From assembly GCF_905220705.1 (NCBI RefSeq), contig NZ_CAJNAT010000045.1, forward strand, positions 1 to 46,378: a stretch of DNA of 46,378 nt. Direction: 5' to 3'. The notes beneath the pieces are model-generated. The model had not been told where the DNA came from. It made no database searches and was given only the letters and a program-made list of their open reading frames with translations. The position numbers were made by a program, and so were the translations under genes. This stretch comes from Paraburkholderia domus (GTDB taxonomy: Bacteria; Pseudomonadota; Gammaproteobacteria; Burkholderiales; Burkholderiaceae). The stretch's first letter is position 1. The number at the start of each line of letters is the position of its first letter. This document shows positions 41,678 through 46,378 of the stretch, piece by piece.

Positions 41678-41689
41678 CGACGTGCGTTT
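41653..41689 (+). terminator. 17-bp hairpin across the argG stop codon
   Basis: AAACGCACGTCGTCAGC (41653-41669) pairs perfectly with GCTGACGACGTGCGTTT (41673-41689) around a GCA loop. The TGA of argG is at 41675-41677, inside the right arm. It lacks a true T-run (only GTTTC), so it may be a transcript-stabilising structure rather than a terminator. Confidence 0.65.
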
Positions 41690-41931
41690 CGGTGAAGGCT
41701 AACTTCGCGCGGCGAAGTTAAGCGCCGAAAGGCGCGGGCCGGAGCCAAAATGCCAAAGTCAGCGCAGCTGACGACGTGCGTTTCGGTGAAGGCTAACTTC
41801 GCGCGGCGAAGTTAAGCGCCGAAAGGCGCGGGCCGGAGCCAAAATGCCAAAGTCAGCGTAGCTGACGACGTGCGTTTCGGTGAAGGCTAACTTCGCGTAG
41901 CGAAGTTAAGCGCCGAAAGGCGCGGCCAAAA
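41665..41931 (+). repeat. 94-bp tandem repeat, 2.8 copies, three hairpins per unit
   Basis: Units start at 41665, 41759 and 41853. The first two look identical; the third is shorter and differs mainly inside hairpin loops. Each unit holds TCAGC-GCA/GTA-GCTGA, TAACTTCGC-GCG/GTA-GCGAAGTTA and GCGCC-GAAA-GGCGC (a GNRA-type tetraloop). No open frame runs through it. Variation confined to loops suggests that RNA or cruciform structure is what is kept. Confidence 0.88.
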
Positions 41932-41947
41932 CTGAAGCGCAGATGCG

Positions 41948-41984
41948 AAAAAGGCGCCGGGAGGCAACTCCCGGCGCCTTTTTT
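41948..41984. terminator. strong terminator between the repeat array and murB
   Basis: GGCGCCGGGAG (41953-41963) pairs with CTCCCGGCGCC (41968-41978) around GCAA, with AAAAA before and TTTTTT after. It can end transcripts from argG through the repeat array and from convergent murB. Confidence 0.9.
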
Positions 41985-42008
41985 CATTGCTGCAAGCCAC
42001 TTACGCGA

Positions 42009-43049
42009 TCACAAGCAAACCGGCTCCGCTTCCAGCTCAACCCCAAATCTCGTCAGCACATCCCGCTGAACCGCTCTCGCGAGCGCCAACACCTCGGCGC
42101 CGCTCGCCCCACCGCGATTGACCAGCACCAGCGCCTGCCGCTCATGCACGCCCGCTGCGCCCATCGCGCGACCTTTCCAGCCGCATCGGTCGATCAACCA
42201 GCCCGCCGCAAGCTTCACCCGGCCGTCCGGTTGAGGGTAAGCGACGACCTCGGGCTCCTGAACCTTCAGCGCCTCGAACTGCGTCGCCTCCACGACCGGA
42301 TTCTTGAAGAAACTCCCCGCATTGCCAAGCTGAAGCGGATCCGGCAACTTCGCGCGCCGCACCGCGACCACCGCGTCGAAAATCGCCTGTGCGTCCGGTT
42401 GCGCGTCGGTGTGGCCGCTCGCGGCCAACTCACGTGCAAGATCCGCATACCCGGCGCGCGGCTGCCATGTCTTCGGCAAACGAAAAGTGACCGAAGTAAT
42501 CACGAAACGGTCACGCCCTTCCCGCTTGAAAAAACTATCACGGTAGCCGAATCGGCAGGCGTTGGCATCGAGTTCAACTACGGCGCCCGTTTCCAGCTCC
42601 ACCGCCCGCAGCGACGCAAACCGCTCGCACATCTCCAGCCCATACGCGCCGATGTTCTGGATCGGCGCCGCGCCAACGGTCCCCGGAATCAGTGCGAGGT
42701 TCTCCAGCCCAGGCAGCCCTTGCGCCAAAGTCCATGCAACAAAGTCATGCCACGGCTCACCGGCTGCCGCTTCGACGTACCATGCATCATCGTCCTCGCG
42801 CACGATGCGGCGGCCTTGCAGCGCCACCAGCAGCACCAGTCCCGCGAAGTCGCCAGTCAGCACGACATTGCTGCCGCCGCCCAGCACCAGCCGCGGCAAG
42901 CCGGCGGTACGCGGATCGCGCACGGCAGCCATCAGTTGCGCTTCGCGCTCGATCCGGCAAGCAAACTGCGCGCGAACATCAAAACCGAAGGTGTTGTGCG
43001 CCTTCAGCGGATAGCCGGCAATAAACGCGGCAGATTCGGTTTGGGACAT
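42009..43049 (-). CDS. murB: UDP-N-acetylenolpyruvoylglucosamine reductase
   Basis: The 346-residue flavoprotein reduces UDP-GlcNAc-enolpyruvate to UDP-MurNAc for peptidoglycan. It is the type I form: NTFGFDVRAQF near the start, FAD-binding LVLGGGSNVVLTGDFAGLVL, IPGTVGAAPIQNIGAYGLEM, YRDSFFK with the active-site Arg, and NAGSFFKNPVV with the catalytic Ser. ATG 43049 is the family-like start; an extension to 43127 is not. It faces argG and diverges from yajQ. Confidence 0.95.
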   Translation of the reverse strand: MSQTESAAFIAGYPLKAHNTFGFDVRAQFACRIEREAQLMAAVRDPRTAGLPRLVLGGGSNVVLTGDFAGLVLLVALQGRRIVREDDDAWYVEAAAGEPWHDFVAWTLAQGLPGLENLALIPGTVGAAPIQNIGAYGLEMCERFASLRAVELETGAVVELDANACRFGYRDSFFKREGRDRFVITSVTFRLPKTWQPRAGYADLARELAASGHTDAQPDAQAIFDAVVAVRRAKLPDPLQLGNAGSFFKNPVVEATQFEALKVQEPEVVAYPQPDGRVKLAAGWLIDRCGWKGRAMGAAGVHERQALVLVNRGGASGAEVLALARAVQRDVLTRFGVELEAEPVCL

Positions 43050-43233
43050 CAGAATGAGAAAAATGGAACGACGTGCGAAACGACATCTGGCCCCAGCCGC
43101 GCGACAATGCGCGGCGGCCTTAGGCAAAAGGGAGTGGCGTCGGTAAAATGACGTCCGGTTCGTGATTATAGCGAGTGCCCCGTGAGCAGCCGACCGGCCG
43201 CGCCACGCACCGCAGCACTATTGGGAGAAAACA

Positions 43234-43719
43234 ATGCCATCGTTTGACGTCGTCTGCGAAGCAGACATGATCGAAGTCAAGAACGCGATCGAGCAGTCCA
43301 ACAAGGAAATTTCAACCCGCTTCGACTTCAAAGGGTCGGACGCGCGCGTCGAGCACAAGGAAAGCGAAATCACGGCCTACGCCGATGACGATTTCAAGCT
43401 CGGCCAAGTAACAGACGTCCTGCTGTCGAAAATGGCCAAGCGCAATGTGGACGTGCGTTTTCTCGACTACGGCAAGATCGAGAAGATCGGCGGCGACAAG
43501 GTCAAACAGGTCATCAAGATCAAGAAAGGCGTGTCCGGCGATCTGTCGAAGAAAATCGTACGTCTGGTGAAGGACAGCAAGATCAAGGTCCAGGCGAGCA
43601 TTCAGGGCGACGCTGTGCGCATCACCGGCGGCAAGCGCGACGATCTGCAAAGCGTAATCGCAATGCTGCGCAAGGACGTGACTGACACGCCGCTCGACTT
43701 CAACAACTTCCGCGACTGA
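43234..43719 (+). CDS. yajQ: YajQ family nucleotide-binding protein
   Basis: The 161-residue protein starts MPSFDVVCEADMIEVKNAIE and continues STRFDFKGSDARVEHKESEI, KVKQVIKIKKGVSGDLSKKI, VQASIQGDAVRITGGKRDDL, typical of YajQ/DUF520. Relatives bind cyclic-di-GMP or nucleic acid and influence virulence in Xanthomonas. Whether this one does is inference. GGGAGAAAACA precedes the ATG. A GC-rich hairpin with arms at 43728-43735 and 43740-43747, just after the stop, may help end the transcript but has no T-run. Confidence 0.93.
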   Translation: MPSFDVVCEADMIEVKNAIEQSNKEISTRFDFKGSDARVEHKESEITAYADDDFKLGQVTDVLLSKMAKRNVDVRFLDYGKIEKIGGDKVKQVIKIKKGVSGDLSKKIVRLVKDSKIKVQASIQGDAVRITGGKRDDLQSVIAMLRKDVTDTPLDFNNFRD

Positions 43720-43925
43720 ACACGCATCACGCCCGGCAGCGGGCGTGCGTTGTGGCACGGCGCTGGGCGCATGTTGAACGCTCGGCAAAACGGGGCACCT
43801 AAAGGCCCAGCACCCGGCGATTCTATGCGTTAAGGCGCAGCACCCGCCCCATCGCACAGGCCGTGCGCCTTGAGCGAACCAGGGCGCGCCGGCTAACACC
43901 CGTTCGGGCTACGCACCGCCCTCGC

Positions 43926-44570
43926 TCAAGGTTCGTTACCGCCCGTCGCGCTAGCCGCTGCGTCGGCTTTCTTCTTGGCGCCGATGCGGCTTTCCTGGCC
44001 GCGCATCAGCTTGGCGATGTTGCCGCGGTGGCGCCATACCAGCAGCGAGCTCATCACCACGATCGCCAGCGCGATGATATGCGGCCCGAACAGAAAGCCG
44101 TCGAAGATCGGTGCGAACACTGCCGCGGACAATGCCGCCAGCGAAGAATAGCGGGTGAAGAACGCCACGATCAACCACGTCAACAAGGTGGCAATGCCGA
44201 GGATCGGGTTGATCGCGATCAGCACGCCCGCTGCGGTCGCCACGCCCTTGCCGCCCTTGAAGCGGAAGAAGATCGGATACAGGTGGCCGAGAAACACGGC
44301 AATGGACGCAATCGCTACCGACGTATCGTCGAGGCCGTAACGCGCGCCGAAGTGCACGACGAACCACACTGGCAACCATCCTTTGAAGGCGTCGCCGATC
44401 AGGGTGAGAATCGCGGCCTTCTTGCTGCCGCTGCGCAGCACGTTGGTCGCGCCCGGGTTACCCGAGCCGTACGAGCGTGGGTCGTCCAGCCCCATTGCGG
44501 CGCTCACGATCACGGCAAACGACACCGAGCCGATCAGGTAGGCAACGACAGCGACGATCAGGTTTTGCAT
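43926..44570 (-). CDS. plsY: glycerol-3-phosphate acyltransferase
   Basis: The 214-residue membrane protein has about six hydrophobic segments and the PlsY signatures SYGSGNPGATNVLRSGSKKA, AAILTLIGDAFKGWLPVW, FFRFKGGKGVATAAGVLIA. It transfers an acyl group from acyl-phosphate to glycerol 3-phosphate, the first step of phospholipid synthesis. The C-terminal charged tail (after about 190) is longer than in many relatives. It lies downstream of ybaK on the same strand, with a 113-bp gap. Confidence 0.94.
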   Translation of the reverse strand: MQNLIVAVVAYLIGSVSFAVIVSAAMGLDDPRSYGSGNPGATNVLRSGSKKAAILTLIGDAFKGWLPVWFVVHFGARYGLDDTSVAIASIAVFLGHLYPIFFRFKGGKGVATAAGVLIAINPILGIATLLTWLIVAFFTRYSSLAALSAAVFAPIFDGFLFGPHIIALAIVVMSSLLVWRHRGNIAKLMRGQESRIGAKKKADAAASATGGNEP

Positions 44571-44683
44571 CTGGGACTCTTATAAGGATCGGCGGTCTGA
44601 AACTCGATACCCCAACCGCAACAGGGAACAAAGCGGCGCACATTCTACCGAACCCACCTGCCCGGAAGACATTCAGGCAAACG

Positions 44684-45175
44684 TCAATCGACGCTCGCGC
44701 ATTGAACCGGCTTCGCTGTCAGCAAGCCGGTCAATATCGTCGGCTCGATGCTGACAAGAAAACCGCGCCGCCCGCCGTTTAGCCAGATCTTGTCCATCTC
44801 GAGGATGCTCGACTCGACGTACACCGGCATCTGCTTCTTCGTACCGAACGGCGACGTGCCGCCGATCAGATAGCCCGAGTGCCGGTTCGCCACCTCGGGC
44901 TTGCACGGCTCGACGCGTTTCGCGCCGATCTGCCGCGCCAGATTCTTGGTGCTGACAGTGCGGTCGCCGTGCATCAGCACGATCAGCGGCTTGGCGTGCT
45001 CGTCTTCCATCACCAAGGTCTTCACGACATGATGTTCGTCCACACCGAGCTGGCGCGCCGATTCCTCGGTGCCGCCGTGCTCGACGTAATCGTAAGGATG
45101 TTCGCCGAAAATGACGCCATGACGGCGCAGAAACTGCGTCGCAGGCGTTTCGGAGACGTGTCTGGATTTGCTCAT
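44684..45175 (-). CDS. ybaK: YbaK-type Cys-tRNA(Pro) deacylase
   Basis: The 163-residue protein, starting MSKSRHVSETPATQFLRRHG, matches YbaK/EbsC: EHGGTEESARQLGVDEHHVV, KTLVMEDEHAKPLIVLMHGD, IGAKRVEPCKPEVANRHSGY, LIGGTSPFGTKKQMPVYVES. The family removes cysteine wrongly attached to tRNA-Pro (and sometimes tRNA-Cys). The Lys in VVKTLV, at residue about 46, is the usual active-site residue. ATG 45175 fits the family start. Confidence 0.92.
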   Translation of the reverse strand: MSKSRHVSETPATQFLRRHGVIFGEHPYDYVEHGGTEESARQLGVDEHHVVKTLVMEDEHAKPLIVLMHGDRTVSTKNLARQIGAKRVEPCKPEVANRHSGYLIGGTSPFGTKKQMPVYVESSILEMDKIWLNGGRRGFLVSIEPTILTGLLTAKPVQCASVD

Positions 45176-45313
45176 CGGCGCATTGTAATAGCGAGTTTGC
45201 ACAACGGCTATTTGCCGAACGGCCAATTGTGCGGGTCGGGCGATTGTGGCACGATCGTTCGCAAATCTTCCGGCGCACAGCAAGCCGGGCACCGAATAGC
45301 TTTGCAACTACGT

Positions 45314-45458
45314 TGCATGGGACCAGAGTACGTGCTTTGCATGGGATCAGAGTAACGCGCTAAAGCGCGAACTCTGATCGACAGCTAAAGCGCCAACTCT
45401 GGTCGACCGCTTTGCATGGGACCAGAGTACGGCGCTAAAGCGCCAACTCTGGTCGACA
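45314..45458. repeat. covarying hairpin repeat upstream of the acyl-CoA synthetase gene
   Basis: The block TGCATGGGAYCAGAGTA occurs three times (about 45315, 45339, 45413), and the matching AACTCTGRTCGAC three times. Two nested hairpins are clear: GATCAGAGT/ACTCTGATC (45345-45353, 45371-45379) with inner CGCGC-TAAA-GCGCG, and GACCAGAGT/ACTCTGGTC (45420-45428, 45446-45454) with inner GGCGC-TAAA-GCGCC. Where one arm has T the other has A, and where it has C the other has G, so pairing is conserved. It looks like an extragenic palindromic repeat. Confidence 0.8.
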
Positions 45459-45470
45459 TTGGAGACAGCG

Positions 45471-46378
45471 TTGAGCCTCGATTCATCCACCCGTTCCACG
45501 ATCGACATTCCCGCGCTGCTGGCCGCCCTGCCCACGCGTATTGCCGAAATTCCGGCACTCGCGGCCGCGCGCGATCCGCAGCACGTCGCCTTGATCGAGG
45601 AGGCGCGCCGCCTCACCAATGCGCAACTTCTGGAAGCCGTGGATGCCGCCGCCGCGCTGCTGCGCGAATGGGGCGTGCGTGGCGGCGATCGCGTGATGAT
45701 CGTGGCCGAGAACAGCATCGTGCAGATCGTGCTGTTGTTCGCAACCGCGAAGCTCGATGCGTGGGCGCTGGTGTCGAATGCACGCCTGTCCGCCGCCGAA
45801 CTCGACGCGATCCGCGCGCACGCGCAGCCTCGCGTGGTCGCGTACGCGGTTGAAAGCTCCACGGATGCCCAACAGCATGCGCAGCGGCACCAAGCCGTCA
45901 CAGCGCCTGCCGTCACGCCGGACATCGGCGCGTGGTCGTACACGATCGACACCACCGCAAAAGCCGAACCGGTCGAAGCCGCCAACGACCGTCAATGCGC
46001 CGCGCTGATCTACACCACGGGAACCACAGGCGCGCCGAAAGGCGTGATGTTGTCCCATCGCAATCTGCTCTTCATCGCGGCCGTTTCCAGCCGCTTACGC
46101 AAAGTCGGGCCGGACGATGTCGTGTACGCCGTGCTGCCGATCTCGCACGTGTACGGCTTCGCGTCGGTTTGCCTCGGCAGCCTGCACGCCGGCGCGACGT
46201 TGCGCCTCGTACCGCGTTTCACGCCGGAAGCGGTGCGCCGTGCGCTCGCCGAAGAACGCGTATCGATCTCTCGAGAAACATCGCATGGAAGTACGGGTGG
46301 TTTTCAGGCCGTTTTCGTGTCGGGAATGATCTGGAAACCAAGCGCGGACGCGCGGCGTCTGAGCGCCGCGATGCTGCG
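45471..46378 (+). CDS. AMP-dependent acyl-CoA synthetase/ligase, 5' part
   Basis: From a TTG at 45471, preceded by GGAGA, a frame stays open to the window edge (302 codons). Residues about 1-264 look like the N-terminal domain of an AMP-forming acyl-CoA synthetase: GGDRVMIVAENSIVQIVLLF, the P-loop-like YTTGTTGAPKGVMLSHRN (near 183-200), LPISHVYGF and LHAGATLRLVPRFTPEAVRR. The family activates carboxylic acids with ATP and CoA. After about base 46267 the sequence no longer resembles the family: the expected QGVP-type motif is missing in all three forward frames. This could be an insertion, a rearrangement, an assembly join or an unusual member. It lies directly after the hairpin repeat. Confidence 0.75.
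   Translation, partial: MSLDSSTRSTIDIPALLAALPTRIAEIPALAAARDPQHVALIEEARRLTNAQLLEAVDAAAALLREWGVRGGDRVMIVAENSIVQIVLLFATAKLDAWALVSNARLSAAELDAIRAHAQPRVVAYAVESSTDAQQHAQRHQAVTAPAVTPDIGAWSYTIDTTAKAEPVEAANDRQCAALIYTTGTTGAPKGVMLSHRNLLFIAAVSSRLRKVGPDDVVYAVLPISHVYGFASVCLGSLHAGATLRLVPRFTPEAVRRALAEERVSISRETSHGSTGGFQAVFVSGMIWKPSADARRLSAAML

Noticed and set aside
41665..41931. CRISPR array
   Set aside because: Units are contiguous 94-bp copies without unique spacers and no cas genes are near.

Overview
The window looks like a stretch of chromosome from a Burkholderia-group betaproteobacterium, most likely Paraburkholderia. The base composition is GC-rich with strong third-position G/C preference. The right half carries a housekeeping order known from that group: sodB, xseA, lpxK, a Trm112-like gene, kdsB, adk, an SDR gene, sirB1, murJ, rpsT, a DUF3579 gene, argF, argG, murB, yajQ, plsY and ybaK. 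No tRNA, rRNA, CRISPR array, insertion sequence or prophage gene was recognised. Assignments rest on reading motifs by eye; no database search was possible.

Left part (1-12.8 kb), accessory and regulatory genes. It opens with the end of a glycine-rich repeat protein and an exported Rap1a/Tai-like protein. An aldo/keto reductase diverges from a GntR/HutC regulator. A CoA-transferase III with its two halves in swapped order diverges from a citrate synthase fused to a DNA-binding domain, with a nest of TTGATT palindromes between them. A DUF2917 gene diverges from a MocR-type regulator. A 14-helix drug/proton antiporter, a degenerate EAL/YkuI_C protein, an ECF41-like sigma factor with a fused C-terminal domain, and a second-type ClpP protease follow. 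The sigma gene and clpP share a back-to-back promoter region in which both strands carry TGTCACG-N16-CGTC, the form of promoter reported for ECF41 sigma factors. This is the strongest regulatory signal in the window and suggests that a ClpP paralogue belongs to an ECF41 regulon.

Middle part (12.8-28.1 kb). It holds a NYN nuclease with a LOTUS domain, a lipoprotein-like beta-propeller, a glycine-zipper lipoprotein, a small secreted protein and a TPR/SPINDLY O-GlcNAc-transferase-like protein. A sulfur-linked block on the minus strand follows: a YeiH-type exporter and its LysR regulator, then a Tat-exported DsrE-like protein, an orphan solute-binding protein and the diheme cytochromes TsdB and TsdA (thiosulfate dehydrogenase). 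A DUF3761 protein follows on the plus strand. Three related terminator-bearing repeats lie at the 3' ends of tsdA, the LysR gene and sodB; the tsdA and sodB copies are alike for about 120 bp.

Right part (28.1-46.4 kb). Housekeeping genes: superoxide dismutase, DNA repair (xseA), lipid A and KDO synthesis (lpxK, kdsB), adenylate kinase, the lipid II flippase murJ, ribosomal protein S20, arginine synthesis (argF, argG), peptidoglycan precursor synthesis (murB), phospholipid synthesis (plsY) and a tRNA-editing-type deacylase. Two structured DNA elements stand out: a 94-bp unit repeated almost three times from the argG stop codon, each unit holding three hairpins, and a covarying hairpin repeat just before an acyl-CoA synthetase gene. 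In the last 110 bases that acyl-CoA synthetase frame stops resembling its family.
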